Origin: Planctomycetota bacterium
Lineage (GTDB): Bacteria > Planctomycetota > GCA-002687715 > DRQF01
NCBI GenBank assembly: GCA_020639295.1
Contig: JACKGY010000004.1
Coordinates: 372,001-436,000, forward strand
DNA: 64,000 bases
Direction: 5' to 3'
The notes below the pieces were generated by a model. That model was not told the origin of the DNA and made no database searches. It was given only the letters and a program-made list of their open reading frames with translations. Both the position numbers and the translations under genes were made by a program. Shown piece by piece: positions 34,615 through 44,137 of this stretch (its first letter is position 1; every line of letters starts with the position of its first letter).

Positions 34615-36672
34615 ATGAGCCATCCGATCGACAAGATCCGCAACATCGGCATCATCGCGCACATCGACGCCGGCAAGACGACGGTGACCGAGCGGATCCT
34701 CTATTACACCGGCAAGGAGCATCGCATCGGCGAGGTCCACGAGGGCACCGCCACGATGGACTACCTGCAGGAGGAGCAGGAGCGCGGCATCACCATCACC
34801 TCCGCCGCGACGACCTGCCTCTGGCGTGATTGCCAGATCAACCTGATCGACACCCCGGGCCACGTCGACTTCACGGCCGAGGTCGAGCGTTCGCTGCGCG
34901 TCCTCGACGGCGCCATCGGCGTCTTCTGCGCCGTCGCGGGCGTCGAGGCCCAGTCGGAGACGGTCTGGCGCCAGGCCAACGTCTACCACGTCCCGCGCCT
35001 CGCCTTCGTCAACAAGATGGATCGGATCGGCGCCAACTTCTTCCGGGTCGTGGAGCAGATCAAGAAGCGGCTGAAGGCGAACCCCGTCGTCCTCCTGATG
35101 CCGATCGGAGCCGAGAAGGAGTTTCGGGGTGTGATCGACCTCGTCCGCATGGAGGCGATCCACTATGACGACGAGAGTCAGGGCGCTCGCTTCCACCGGG
35201 TGCCGATCCCGCCCGAGCTCGAGGAGACGGCTCGCGAGCATCGCGCCATTCTCGAGGAGCAGCTCGCCGAGACCGATGACGTCCTGACCGAGAAGTTCCT
35301 GATGGAGGAGAAGATCGAGACCGAGGATCTGGTCCGTGGCATCCGTGCCGCGACCATCTCGGGCAAGATCGTGCCGGTGTTCTGCGGTTCGGCCCTCAAG
35401 AACAAGGGCGTCCAGCGACTCCTGGACGGCGTGACCGCATTCCTGCCCTCGCCGAGCGAGGTGCCTCCGGCGCGCGGCCATGATCCCGAGGACGTCGATC
35501 GGATCATCGACGTGCCCTCCGATGCGACGGGCCACCTGGTGGCCATGTGCTTCAAGACGATCGGCGACCGCCACGGCGATCTCACCTTCGTCCGGGTCTA
35601 TTCCGGCACCCTGAAGGCCGGGACCCAGGTCTACAATCCCCGGACCCGGAAGGTCGAGCGCATCTCGCGGATCTTCCTGATGCACGCCGCGGCCCGCCAG
35701 CCCATCGACCAGGCGGAAGCCGGATCGATCTGCGCGGTGACCGGTCTCAAGCAATCGGTCACCGGCGACACCCTCTGCGAGAAGGCCTGGATCGTCGCCC
35801 TCGAGAGCATGCACTTCCCCGAGACCGTGATCTCGATGGCGATCGAGCCCAAGACCACGGCCGACCGCGACCGCCTCGCCGAGGCCCTGGCCCAGCTCGC
35901 CAAGGAGGACCCCACCTTCCGCTGCACCGTGCAGGAGGAGACCGGGCAGCTCCTGATCTACGGCATGGGCGAATTGCACCTCGAGATCATCCGCCACCGT
36001 CTCCTGAACGACTTCAAGGTGGCGGTCTCGGTGGGCAAGCCCCGGGTCGCTTTCAAGCAGGCGGTCGAGGGGACGCTTGTGGGGGAGGCGCGATTTGTTA
36101 AACAGACCGGCGGACATGGTCAATATGGCCATGTGAAGCTGCGGGTCGAGCCCTGGCCCGAGGAGAACTTCGCCTTCGTGGACCAGACCCAAGGCGGCGT
36201 GATTCCGAAGGAGTTCATGGGCGCGGTGAAGGAGGGGGCCAAGGCCGCCTGCGACGCCGGCTATGAACTCGGTTATCCGGTGATCAACGCCAAGGTCACG
36301 GTCCTGGATGGATCGTTCCACGAGGTGGATTCCTCCGACATCGCCTTCCAGCAGGCGGCCTTCCTCGCGGTCGAGGATGCCTTCGCGCGGGGAGGGGTGG
36401 TCCTGCTCGAGCCCTACATGAAGCTCCAGGTCCGGACGCCGGCGGAGTTTCTGAGCAACGTGATCGGCGACCTCAATGCGAGGCGCGCGAGCATCGACGA
36501 GATCGACACGGCCGAAGAGCCGAACGAGATCACGGTGAGCGTGCCCCTCAGCGAGGTCTTCGGCTATGCGTCGGTCGTCCGTTCCCTGTCCCAGGGGCGC
36601 GCGGCCTTCGCGATGGAACCTCTGGAGTACCGCCCGGTGCCTCCTCAGCTGCGCGACAAGCTCGTCGGCTGA
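34615..36672 (+). CDS. fusA: elongation factor G
   Basis: Ribosomal translocase GTPase, 685 residues. G1 AHIDAGKT (15-22), switch I RGITITSAATTCLW, G3 DTPGHVDF, G4 NKMD; domains III-V carry GMGELHLEII, KQTGGHGQYGHV and VPLSEVFGYASVVRSLSQGR. Overall shorter than the E. coli protein and with a divergent end (no long C-terminal tail). Planctomycetes and spirochaetes are known to carry special spd-type EF-G proteins; this may be one, but only a tree would tell. Unusual placement: separated from rpsG by a terminator and with no tuf after it. Its ribosome site is weak. Confidence 0.96.
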   Translation: MSHPIDKIRNIGIIAHIDAGKTTVTERILYYTGKEHRIGEVHEGTATMDYLQEEQERGITITSAATTCLWRDCQINLIDTPGHVDFTAEVERSLRVLDGAIGVFCAVAGVEAQSETVWRQANVYHVPRLAFVNKMDRIGANFFRVVEQIKKRLKANPVVLLMPIGAEKEFRGVIDLVRMEAIHYDDESQGARFHRVPIPPELEETAREHRAILEEQLAETDDVLTEKFLMEEKIETEDLVRGIRAATISGKIVPVFCGSALKNKGVQRLLDGVTAFLPSPSEVPPARGHDPEDVDRIIDVPSDATGHLVAMCFKTIGDRHGDLTFVRVYSGTLKAGTQVYNPRTRKVERISRIFLMHAAARQPIDQAEAGSICAVTGLKQSVTGDTLCEKAWIVALESMHFPETVISMAIEPKTTADRDRLAEALAQLAKEDPTFRCTVQEETGQLLIYGMGELHLEIIRHRLLNDFKVAVSVGKPRVAFKQAVEGTLVGEARFVKQTGGHGQYGHVKLRVEPWPEENFAFVDQTQGGVIPKEFMGAVKEGAKAACDAGYELGYPVINAKVTVLDGSFHEVDSSDIAFQQAAFLAVEDAFARGGVVLLEPYMKLQVRTPAEFLSNVIGDLNARRASIDEIDTAEEPNEITVSVPLSEVFGYASVVRSLSQGRAAFAMEPLEYRPVPPQLRDKLVG

Positions 36673-37014
36673 GGGCTCAGCCTGGGTAGGCTCTGAAGAC
36701 TTTTTGCGCGATTTTCGCCGCGTGCGGGTCCTCCCGCCCCCGGCGACAGTGCCTAAGTCTCGATTGGTTCGTGATTTCGGTGAGTGGCGTCGTCGTCCTC
36801 GAGATGGCGGCACCGGGCTTTTGTCGGGCAGGGGCGGCTGCTATCGTCGCCTCCTTTCCCCGGGGGCCTCGGCCAAGCTCGCCTAAATCCCGGAAGATCA
36901 AGGACTTTTGCGCTTCGCCATGACGCCCCTTCGGCGTCGCGTCGGCTTTTGAAGGGCCTCGAAGGATTCGGGGCGCGGACATGAGGGCCTCGAGGGAATC
37001 GAGGCACGGTTGCA
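36673..37014 (+). promoter_or_regulatory. fusA-rpsJ spacer / S10 operon leader
   Basis: 342 bases without a supported gene. AGCCT-gggt-AGGCT (36679-36692) followed 8 bases later by TTTTT could be a weak fusA terminator. GACGCC-ccttc-GGCGTC (36922-36938) with TTTT shortly after lies in the S10 leader and could be an attenuator. A possible promoter is TTTTGT (36820) and TATCGT (36842), close to consensus spacing. TTTT-rich patches are frequent here against the high-GC background. Confidence 0.45.
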
Positions 37015-37320
<306 letters not shown>

Positions 37321-37369
37321 ACCGCAGCGCCTGGCCGCGCGCCGGGCGAGCGTTTTGAAGGACGAAGCG

Positions 37370-38017
37370 ATGACGAAGTTCATCCTGGGTCGCAAGGGAC
37401 GGATGTCCCAGATGTACACGGAGGCCGGCGAGGTCGTCCCCGTCACCATCCTCGAGGTCGGCCCCTGCTACGTGACGCGCGTGCTCAGCGTCGACTCGGA
37501 CGGCTATGACGCCATCCAGGTCGGCTACGAGAAGACCCGCGAGAAGGTTCTGTCGAAGGCCGAGGTCGGCCATTGCAAGAAGGCCGGGCTCGAGCCTCTG
37601 CGCCACCTGCGCGAGCTGCGCCTGAAGGCGCCCGCCGAGCTCGCCGTCGGGGCCGAGATCAAGGCCGACGTCTTCGAGGTCGGTGACATGGTCGACGTGG
37701 TCGGCACCACCAAGGGACGCGGTTTCGCCGGTGGCATCAAGCGCTACGGCTTCGGCGGTGGTCCCATGACCCACGGCGGCATGTGCCGCCGCTTCCCGGG
37801 TTCGCTCGGCGCCGGTTCCGATCCGGGCCGCGTGTTCAAGGGCAAGCGGGCTCCGGGTCACTACGGTGACGCGCGCTTCACGATGAAGAACCTGAAGGTC
37901 GTCGGCATCGACGTCGAGCACAACCTGCTCATCGTCAAGGGTGCCGTCCCCGGCGCCTCGGGCGGCCTGATCCAGGTCTGCCGCGCCAAGACCGCCAAGA
38001 TCAAGGCCTCGAGCTGA
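37370..38017 (+). CDS. rplC: 50S ribosomal protein L3
   Basis: 215 residues. Early assembly protein whose loop reaches the peptidyl transferase centre. TKGRGFAGGIKRYGFGGGP and THGGMCRRFPGSLGAGSDPG match the family. ATG 37370 with AAGGA seven bases upstream; the in-frame TTG at 37355 is part of the ribosome-site region and is rejected. Confidence 0.99.
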   Translation: MTKFILGRKGRMSQMYTEAGEVVPVTILEVGPCYVTRVLSVDSDGYDAIQVGYEKTREKVLSKAEVGHCKKAGLEPLRHLRELRLKAPAELAVGAEIKADVFEVGDMVDVVGTTKGRGFAGGIKRYGFGGGPMTHGGMCRRFPGSLGAGSDPGRVFKGKRAPGHYGDARFTMKNLKVVGIDVEHNLLIVKGAVPGASGGLIQVCRAKTAKIKASS

Positions 38018-38030
38018 GGAGCCGCTAACG

Positions 38031-38654
38031 ATGGAAACCACCTTCATGAAGGGCGGCGCCGTCTCGAAGGGCGACTTCGACACCGACTTCCTCGGTGACG
38101 TCGTCCGCGTCCGCCTGCTGCGTCACGCCGTGCGCATGTACGAGATGAATCAGCGCGCCGGCACCCACAAGACCAAGACCCGCGCCGAGGTTGCCTTCCG
38201 CAAGGGCCGCAACTTCAAGCAGAAGGGCACCGGCCGCGCCCGCGTGCGTCGCAACTCGGTGCCGCAGTGCTACAAGGGCGGTGTCGCCCACGGCCCGATC
38301 CCGCGTGATTACGGCTACCAGATGCCGCGCCGCGCCAAGGTCGAGGCCCTGCGTTCGGCCCTGCTCTCGAAGTTCCGCGACGGCGAGGTCGCGCTGGTCG
38401 ACAGCCTCAGCTTCTCCGCGCCGCGGACCAAGGAGCTGAAGGGCAAGCTCGATGCCCTGGGCATGACCGCGAGCTGCCTGATCGTCACCCACGAGCGTGA
38501 CGACAACCTGCTCCTCTCGGCGCGCAACCTGCGCCGGGTCCAGGTGCTGCCGGTCGAAGAGGTGAACGCCTACCACCTCCTCTACTTCAAGAACCTCTTG
38601 ATCACCGAGGGCGCCGTCGAGGCGATCCGGGAGAAGGCCAACGATGAGGCTTGA
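38031..38654 (+). CDS. rplD: 50S ribosomal protein L4
   Basis: 207 residues. Its extended loop (FRKGRNFKQKGTGRARVRRN) lines the exit tunnel; in enterics L4 is also the repressor of the S10 operon. Overlaps rplW by 11 bases. Confidence 0.98.
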   Translation: METTFMKGGAVSKGDFDTDFLGDVVRVRLLRHAVRMYEMNQRAGTHKTKTRAEVAFRKGRNFKQKGTGRARVRRNSVPQCYKGGVAHGPIPRDYGYQMPRRAKVEALRSALLSKFRDGEVALVDSLSFSAPRTKELKGKLDALGMTASCLIVTHERDDNLLLSARNLRRVQVLPVEEVNAYHLLYFKNLLITEGAVEAIREKANDEA

Positions 38655-38928
38655 TCACAGTCAGATCATCCGTCGCCCGCTGGTGACGGAGCGCAACATG
38701 CACCGCGCCGAGGTGCGCAACCAGTACACCTTCGAGGTGGTCGGGACCGCGAACAAGGTCGAGATCCGCAAGGCGATCGAGTCGCTCTTCAACGTGCGTG
38801 TCCAGAGCGTGAACACGACCAACGTGAAGGGCAAGGTCAAGCGCCGCGGCTGGCACGTCTACACCACCGGGAAGATGAAGAAGGCCGTGGTCACGCTTCA
38901 CCCGGAAGACAAGATCGACCTGCTCTGA
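38644..38928 (+). CDS. rplW: 50S ribosomal protein L23
   Basis: 94 residues. Docks SRP and trigger factor at the tunnel exit. IIRRPLVTERNMHRAE at the N-terminus and NKVEIRKAIESLFNVRVQSV are typical. Starts inside the rplD end (11-base overlap), suggesting coupling. Confidence 0.98.
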   Translation: MRLDHSQIIRRPLVTERNMHRAEVRNQYTFEVVGTANKVEIRKAIESLFNVRVQSVNTTNVKGKVKRRGWHVYTTGKMKKAVVTLHPEDKIDLL

Positions 38929-38954
38929 GAGCGGATTAGCGAGGAGATAGGACA

Positions 38955-39791
38955 ATGGCCATTCGGCGATTCAAGCCGACATCCCCCGGACGGCGCCAGG
39001 GCTCGGTGCTCGATTTCCGCAAGGAGATCACCTGCTCGGAGCCCGAGAAGAGCCTGCTCGAGTCGCTGCGTCGGACCGGCGGCCGCAACAACCGCGGCCG
39101 GATGACGATGCGGCGCATGGGTGGTGGTGCCCGGCATCACTACCGCAAGATCGACTTCAAGCGCAACAAGGACGGGATTCCCGCTCGCGTCGATTCGATC
39201 CAGTACGATCCGAACCGGACCGCGAACATCGCCCTCCTGGTCTACGCCGACGGCGAGAAGCGCTACATCCTGGCGCCCAAGGGCCTGGAAGTCGGCCGCA
39301 CGGTCACCAGCGGACACGGCTCGGAGCCCAAGGTCGGCAACTCGATGCTGCTGAGCGACATCCCGCTCGGCCTCGACATCCACAACGTCGAACTCACTCC
39401 CGGCAAGGGCGGCCAGATGTGCCGCAGCGCCGGTTCGGTCGCGCGCCTGATGGCTCGCGACGGTGACTACGCGGTCGTCGTGTTGCCCTCGGGCGAGATG
39501 CGCCGGGTCCACGTCAACTGCAAGGCCACCATCGGTGCCATCGGCAATGCCGATCACCAGCACGTTTCCCTCGGCAAGGCCGGTCGCGCCCGTCACCTGG
39601 GCCGCCGCCCCAAGGTCCGCGGCACGGCGCAGAACCCCGTCGCCCACCCGATGGGTGGTGGCGAGGGTCGCAGCTCCGGCGGTCGCCATCCCTGCTCGAA
39701 GTGGGGCGTCCTCTCGAAGGGCGGCAAGACCCGCAAGCGCAACAAGGCGAGCAACAAGTTCATCATCCGCCGCCGCAAGAAGAGGAAGTGA
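38955..39791 (+). CDS. rplB: 50S ribosomal protein L2
   Basis: 278 residues. Largest 23S-binding assembly protein at the peptidyl transferase region. Contains NNRGRMTMRRMGGGARHHYR, APKGLEVGRTV and the conserved PVAHPMGGGEGRSSGGRHP loop with the histidine long studied in peptidyl transfer, then a basic tail. Confidence 0.99.
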   Translation: MAIRRFKPTSPGRRQGSVLDFRKEITCSEPEKSLLESLRRTGGRNNRGRMTMRRMGGGARHHYRKIDFKRNKDGIPARVDSIQYDPNRTANIALLVYADGEKRYILAPKGLEVGRTVTSGHGSEPKVGNSMLLSDIPLGLDIHNVELTPGKGGQMCRSAGSVARLMARDGDYAVVVLPSGEMRRVHVNCKATIGAIGNADHQHVSLGKAGRARHLGRRPKVRGTAQNPVAHPMGGGEGRSSGGRHPCSKWGVLSKGGKTRKRNKASNKFIIRRRKKRK

Positions 39792-39804
39792 GGAGCGCTG
39801 AGGC

Positions 39805-40071
39805 ATGAGTCGTTCCACCAAGAAGGGTCCCTTCGTCGACGAGAAGCTCGAGAAGAAGGTCACCAAGCTCGATCAGGCCGGTCGCAAGGAAGCGATCAAG
39901 ACCTGGGCCCGGGCCAGCACCATCATTCCCGAGTTCGTCGGCCACACCTTCAACGTTCACAACGGCAAGATCCACGTGAAGGTCTACGTGACGGAAGACA
40001 TGGTCGGGCACAAGCTCGGCGAGTTCGCTCCGACGCGTACCTATCGCGGTCACGGCAAGGACAAGAAGTAG
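39805..40071 (+). CDS. rpsS: 30S ribosomal protein S19
   Basis: 88 residues. SRSTKKGPFVDEKLEKKV at the N-terminus and HKLGEFAPTRTYRGH near the C-terminus. Head protein contacting S13 and the inter-subunit bridge. A CCCCGGCC-a-GGCCGGGG hairpin follows in the 43-base gap to rplV (about 40083-40100). Confidence 0.99.
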   Translation: MSRSTKKGPFVDEKLEKKVTKLDQAGRKEAIKTWARASTIIPEFVGHTFNVHNGKIHVKVYVTEDMVGHKLGEFAPTRTYRGHGKDKK

Positions 40072-40117
40072 ACGAGCGTGAGGCCCCGGCCAGGCCGGGG
40101 TCGCGCGGAGGTTCATG

Positions 40118-40495
40118 ATGGAATTCAAGGCCAGTCACATGTACGCCCCGATCTCGGCCCGCAAGGCCCGGATCGTGATGGACATGGTTCGGGGCATGGG
40201 CGTGAACGACGCTCTCGAGGCCCTGACCACCACTCACCGCCGGGCGGCTTCCATGATCGGCAAGGTGATCCGCTCCGCGGTCGCCAATGCCGAGCAGGGC
40301 CAGGCGACCGGAGCGAACGAGCTCTTCGTCAAGGTCGGGTTCGTCAACGAGGGGCCGCTGAAGCAAGGTCGGCTCCGTTACCGCCCCGGTGCCCAGGGTC
40401 GCATGAACCCGTACCGGAAGCGCACCAGCCACATCCACGTGGTCCTTGGCCTGGGCCAGGGTGGCACGAAGGACAAGAAGAAGAACCGGGCCTGA
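40118..40495 (+). CDS. rplV: 50S ribosomal protein L22
   Basis: 125 residues. Lines the exit tunnel with L4. YAPISARKARIVMDMVRG at the N-terminus and PYRKRTSHIHVVL at the end. The tandem ATGs at 40115 and 40118 differ in spacing from GGAGG (3 against 6 bases); the second is preferred. Confidence 0.98.
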   Translation: MEFKASHMYAPISARKARIVMDMVRGMGVNDALEALTTTHRRAASMIGKVIRSAVANAEQGQATGANELFVKVGFVNEGPLKQGRLRYRPGAQGRMNPYRKRTSHIHVVLGLGQGGTKDKKKNRA

Positions 40496-40517
40496 GGCCG
40501 GACCAGGAGCAGCTGAC

Positions 40518-41177
40518 ATGGGTCAGAAGATCAATCCGAATGGCTACCGAGTCGGCATCACGCTTCCCTGGATCTCCCGGTGGAACGCGTCGAAGTCCGA
40601 CTTCTCGAAGCTGATCGTCGAGGACGCCAAGATCCGCAAGCACGTCATGAAGAACTACGAGTTCGCCGGCGTGTCTCAGGTGGACATCGAGCGCTCGGGC
40701 GAGAACGTGACGGTCATCATCTCGACCGCGCGTCCCGGCCTCCTCATCGGTCGCAAGGGCCGCAAGCTCGACGAGATGAAGGCCGAGTTGCAACAGCTCC
40801 TCGGCAAGAACAGCAACCGGATCGTCAAGGTCAACATCAACGAGCTGGGTCGCCCCGAACTCGACTCGAAGGTGGTGGCCCAGAGCATCAAGGAACAGCT
40901 CCAGAAGCGCATGCCCTTCCGCCGGGTCCTGAAGAAGACCCTGGCCGCCTCGATGGCTGCCGGCGCCGCGGGCATCAAGGTTCGTCTCGCCGGTCGCCTC
41001 GGTGGCGCCGAGATGGCCCGCGTGATGGTGCAGACCGAGGGGCGCGTGCCGCTCACCACCCTGGATGCGGACATCAGCTACTCGCTGGACATCGCCCGCA
41101 CGACCTACGGCGTCATCGGCGTCAAGGTCTGGATCAACCGCGGCAACTTCAGCGACCGCTCCCGCGCGAGCGTCTGA
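40518..41177 (+). CDS. rpsC: 30S ribosomal protein S3
   Basis: 219 residues. KH domain with GLLIGRKGRKLDEMKAEL; C-terminal GRLGGAEMARVMVQTEGRVP and YGVIGVKVWINRG are characteristic. Part of the mRNA entry helicase. Start MGQKINPNGYRVGI is the family N-terminus, with AGGAG upstream; the earlier frame is rejected. Confidence 0.99.
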   Translation: MGQKINPNGYRVGITLPWISRWNASKSDFSKLIVEDAKIRKHVMKNYEFAGVSQVDIERSGENVTVIISTARPGLLIGRKGRKLDEMKAELQQLLGKNSNRIVKVNINELGRPELDSKVVAQSIKEQLQKRMPFRRVLKKTLAASMAAGAAGIKVRLAGRLGGAEMARVMVQTEGRVPLTTLDADISYSLDIARTTYGVIGVKVWINRGNFSDRSRASV

Positions 41178-41210
41178 GACAGGGCCCCGCGGGGCCGTGG
41201 AGGTTAAGTC

Positions 41211-41633
41211 ATGGCTTTGATGCCAAAGAGAGTCAAGCACAGGAAGCAGGGCCGCGGTCGCATCCGCACGAAGGCCAATCGTGGCAACACGGTCGCCTTC
41301 GGTGACTACGGACTCCAGGCCCTGGAGCCGGGCTGGATCACCGCTCGCCAGATCGAGGCGGGTCGTGTGTCGGCCAACCAGGTCGCCCGTACCGGCGGTG
41401 GTCGCGTCTGGATCCGGATCTTCCCGCACAAGCCCGTCACCTCGACCCCGCTCGAGACGCGAATGGGCAAGGGCAAGGGTGACATCGATTTCTGGTGCGC
41501 CGTGATCAAGGAAGGCACCGTCCTCTACGAGGTCGGCGGCGTTCCGGAGGATCTCGCCAAGAAGGCGCTCGCGCGTACCGCGCACAAGATGCCGATGCGG
41601 TGCCGGATGATCAAGCGGAGGCACAAGGTATGA
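41211..41633 (+). CDS. rplP: 50S ribosomal protein L16
   Basis: 140 residues. Organises tRNA binding at the A site of 50S. MPKRVKHRKQGRGR, TVAFGDYGLQALEPGWITAR and RMGKGKGDIDFW are signatures. GGAGG seven bases before ATG 41211. A GGCCCCGCGGGGCC palindrome sits in the upstream gap. Stop overlaps the rpmC start (ATGA). Confidence 0.99.
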   Translation: MALMPKRVKHRKQGRGRIRTKANRGNTVAFGDYGLQALEPGWITARQIEAGRVSANQVARTGGGRVWIRIFPHKPVTSTPLETRMGKGKGDIDFWCAVIKEGTVLYEVGGVPEDLAKKALARTAHKMPMRCRMIKRRHKV

Positions 41634-41851
41634 GACTGGACGAGATTCGTGGCAAGGACGACGCCGATCTGGAGCTTCTCCTCGAGAAGACCCGGCGCGA
41701 TCTGTTCGACTTCCGCTTCAAGTCGGTGACCGGTGAGAACGAGCGGCCGCACACGGCCGGCGAGATGCGCAAGACCGTGGCGCGCATCATGACCGTCCTC
41801 GCGGAGCGCCGTCAGGGCATCCGGGGCGAGCAGCCCCATGTGAGCGAGTGA
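41630..41851 (+). CDS. rpmC: 50S ribosomal protein L29
   Basis: 73 residues. Small helical protein at the tunnel exit: RLDEIRGKDDADLELLLEKT then DLFDFRFKSVTGENER. Start overlaps the rplP stop as ATGA, so the longer frame is rejected. Confidence 0.97.
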   Translation: MRLDEIRGKDDADLELLLEKTRRDLFDFRFKSVTGENERPHTAGEMRKTVARIMTVLAERRQGIRGEQPHVSE

Positions 41852-41855
41852 ATCG

Positions 41856-42146
41856 ATGAGCGAGACACGCAACAACCGCAAGACGGTGGTCGGGGTCGTG
41901 ACCAGCGACAAGATGGCCAAGACCATCACCGTCAAGTCCGAGCGCCTCGTGATGCACCCCACGTTCCGCAAGTACGTGAAGCGCTACACGACCTACAAGG
42001 CGCACGACGAGAACAGCGACGCCAAGGTCGGCGACTACGTCGAGCTGACCGAGTGCCGCCCGCTCTCGAAGAGCAAGTTCTTCCGGCTCACCCGGATCAT
42101 CCGTCGTGGCAAGGCCTTCCAGGCCGCGCAGGGAGCTGAATCATGA
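41856..42146 (+). CDS. rpsQ: 30S ribosomal protein S17
   Basis: 96 residues. OB-fold 16S binder: RKTVVGVVTSDKMAKTITVK and HDENSDAKVGDYVELTECRP are the classic motifs. Overlaps rplN by 4 bases. Confidence 0.98.
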   Translation: MSETRNNRKTVVGVVTSDKMAKTITVKSERLVMHPTFRKYVKRYTTYKAHDENSDAKVGDYVELTECRPLSKSKFFRLTRIIRRGKAFQAAQGAES

Positions 42147-42511
42147 TCCAGATGCAGACGCGCCTCGACGTCGCCGACAACACCGGCGCCAAGGAGATCA
42201 TGTGCATCAAGGTGCTCGGCGGTTCCGGCCGTCGTTACGCCAGCATCGGTGACGTGATCAAGGGCTCGGTCAAGAAGGCCCTCCCGGGTGGCAACGTCAA
42301 GGCTGGCGACGTGGTCCGTGGCGTGATCGTGCGCTCGAAGAGCGCGGTCCGTCGCGATGACGGCTCCTACGTCCGCTTCGACAAGAACGCCGTGGTGCTG
42401 ATCGACAACGACGGCAACCCCCGCGGCACTCGTATCTTCGGCGCCGTCGCTCGCGAGCTGCGCCAGAAGAACTTCATGAAGATCGTGTCGCTGGCCTCGG
42501 AAGTGGTCTGA
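42143..42511 (+). CDS. rplN: 50S ribosomal protein L14
   Basis: 122 residues. IQMQTRLDVADNTGAKEIMC, YASIGDVIKGSVKKALPGG and FGAVARELRQKNFMKI are highly typical. Subunit-interface protein and RsfS target. Start overlaps the rpsQ stop as ATGA. Confidence 0.99.
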   Translation: MIQMQTRLDVADNTGAKEIMCIKVLGGSGRRYASIGDVIKGSVKKALPGGNVKAGDVVRGVIVRSKSAVRRDDGSYVRFDKNAVVLIDNDGNPRGTRIFGAVARELRQKNFMKIVSLASEVV

Positions 42512-42525
42512 GGCGGAGAGGCATC

Positions 42526-42894
42526 ATGGCTCAGAGAATCAAGCGAGGCGACATCGTCGTGGTGATCGCCGGCAAGGACAAGGGGAAGCGCGGTCGCGTG
42601 GTCTCCGTCGGTCGCGACGCCGAGCGGATCGTCGTCGAGGGGGTGAACAAGGTCGTTCGCCACCTGAAGCGCAATCCGAACAACCCCTCCGAGGGCGGGC
42701 GCGTGGAGCGGGAAGCCCCGATCCACATCTCCAACGTCATGCCCTGGTCTGACAAGGACCAGAAGGGCGTGCGCGTGCGCTCGGGCGTCGACAAGGGCAA
42801 GAAGGTCCGCATCTCCGCCGCCTCCGGCGAGGTCCTGCGGGCCGCGAGCTCGAGCATCAACACGGGCGACAAGGAAGAAGGCGGCGACGAGTGA
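42526..42894 (+). CDS. rplX: 50S ribosomal protein L24
   Basis: 122 residues, slightly longer than the usual 100-110. KOW motif GDIVVVIAGKDKGKRGRVVS; assembly initiator for 50S. The C-terminal tail is rich in Ser, Asp and Glu. Confidence 0.97.
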   Translation: MAQRIKRGDIVVVIAGKDKGKRGRVVSVGRDAERIVVEGVNKVVRHLKRNPNNPSEGGRVEREAPIHISNVMPWSDKDQKGVRVRSGVDKGKKVRISAASGEVLRAASSSINTGDKEEGGDE

Positions 42895-42910
42895 TCGCCG
42901 GTAGCGTTCG

Positions 42911-43474
42911 ATGACGACTGAAACCAAATACCAGCCGCGCCTGCGCGAGAAGTACTTCGGCGAGATCGCCTCGGCGATCCGCGAGAAGTTCAAGCTCGAG
43001 AACCCGCACCAGGTTCCCCGCCTCCAGAAGGTGGTGGTCAACATGGGCGTGGGCAAGGCGATCGAGAACAAGAAGCGCCTCGAGGCGGCCGCCAAGGACC
43101 TGGGCACGATCACCGGCCAGCGCCCGCAGATCTGCAACGCCAAGAAGTCGGTGGCGCAGTTCAAGGTGCGTGAGGGCTGGCCGATCGGCTGCCGGGTCAC
43201 GTTGCGCGGTGACCGGATGTACGAGTTCGTCGATCGCCTGTTCACCCTGGCGATTCCGCGTATTCGCGACTTCCGCGGCATCAAGCGCAAGAGTTTCGAT
43301 GGTCGGGGCAACTTCAGCATGGGTCTGCCCGACCAGGTCGTCTTCCCCGAGATCAACGTCGACAAGGTCGAGTGGCCTCAGGGCATGGACATCACCTTCG
43401 TCATCACCGGTGGCAGCGACGAGATGTCGCTCGAGCTTCTGAAGATGCTCGGCATGCCCTTCCGCAAGGACTAG
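42911..43474 (+). CDS. rplE: 50S ribosomal protein L5
   Basis: 187 residues. Binds 5S rRNA. VPRLQKVVVNMGVGKAIENK and KKSVAQFKVREGWPIGCRVT are signatures; DFRGIKRKSFDGRGNFSMG is the central loop. Confidence 0.99.
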   Translation: MTTETKYQPRLREKYFGEIASAIREKFKLENPHQVPRLQKVVVNMGVGKAIENKKRLEAAAKDLGTITGQRPQICNAKKSVAQFKVREGWPIGCRVTLRGDRMYEFVDRLFTLAIPRIRDFRGIKRKSFDGRGNFSMGLPDQVVFPEINVDKVEWPQGMDITFVITGGSDEMSLELLKMLGMPFRKD

Positions 43475-43484
43475 GAGTCAGCAC

Positions 43485-43670
43485 GTGGCCAGGAAAGCCC
43501 TGATCGAGAAGTGCAACAGCAAGCCGAAGTTCGCGGTGCGGTCCTACAACCGCTGCAACCTCTGCGGCCGGTCGCGCGCCTTCTACCGGAAGTTCGGACT
43601 CTGCCGCGTCTGCCTGAGGAACATGGCGCACGACGGCGTCATCCCGGGCCTGCGCAAGGCCAGCTGGTAA
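43485..43670 (+). CDS. rpsN: 30S ribosomal protein S14, zinc-type
   Basis: 61 residues, the short zinc form. Cysteine pairs CNLCGR and CRVC make the zinc site. GTG start at 43485. Presence of the C+ form suggests zinc is a routine cofactor; a zinc-free paralog is not in the window. Confidence 0.98.
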   Translation: MARKALIEKCNSKPKFAVRSYNRCNLCGRSRAFYRKFGLCRVCLRNMAHDGVIPGLRKASW

Positions 43671-43722
43671 CCAGATTCGGTCGCCCTGCGGGACGACCAG
43701 GCATTGAACGAGGAAATCAAAG

Positions 43723-44124
43723 ATGAGCATGACCGATCCCATCGCGGACATGCTGACCCGGATCCGGAACGCCAACTCGATCGGGCGCAAGCAGGTCGAC
43801 GTTCCGACGAGCAAGGTCAAGATCGGCATCGCCGAGGCCCTGAAGCGCAGCGGTTACATCCGCGACTTCCGGCTCCTCGACGGGGCGCCGAACGAGCGAG
43901 TGATCCGGATCGATCTCAAGTACGGCCCCGACGGCGAGAACGTGATCAACCACATCACGCGCTACAGCAAGCCGGGGCGGCGAGTCTACAGCGGGGTCTC
44001 CGACCTTCCGCGCCCCCTCAACGGGTTGGGCGTGGCGATCGTCAGCACCTCGCGCGGCATCCTGAACGATGCCGAGGCTCGTGAGCAGAACGTGGGCGGC
44101 GAGATTCTCGCCACCATCTGGTAA
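43723..44124 (+). CDS. rpsH: 30S ribosomal protein S8
   Basis: 133 residues. Central-domain 16S binder; in enterics it represses the spc operon. TDPIADMLTRIRNANSIGRK at the N-terminus and STSRGILNDAEAREQNVGGE at the end. Confidence 0.99.
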   Translation: MSMTDPIADMLTRIRNANSIGRKQVDVPTSKVKIGIAEALKRSGYIRDFRLLDGAPNERVIRIDLKYGPDGENVINHITRYSKPGRRVYSGVSDLPRPLNGLGVAIVSTSRGILNDAEAREQNVGGEILATIW

Positions 44125-44137
44125 GCGGAACGGAACC

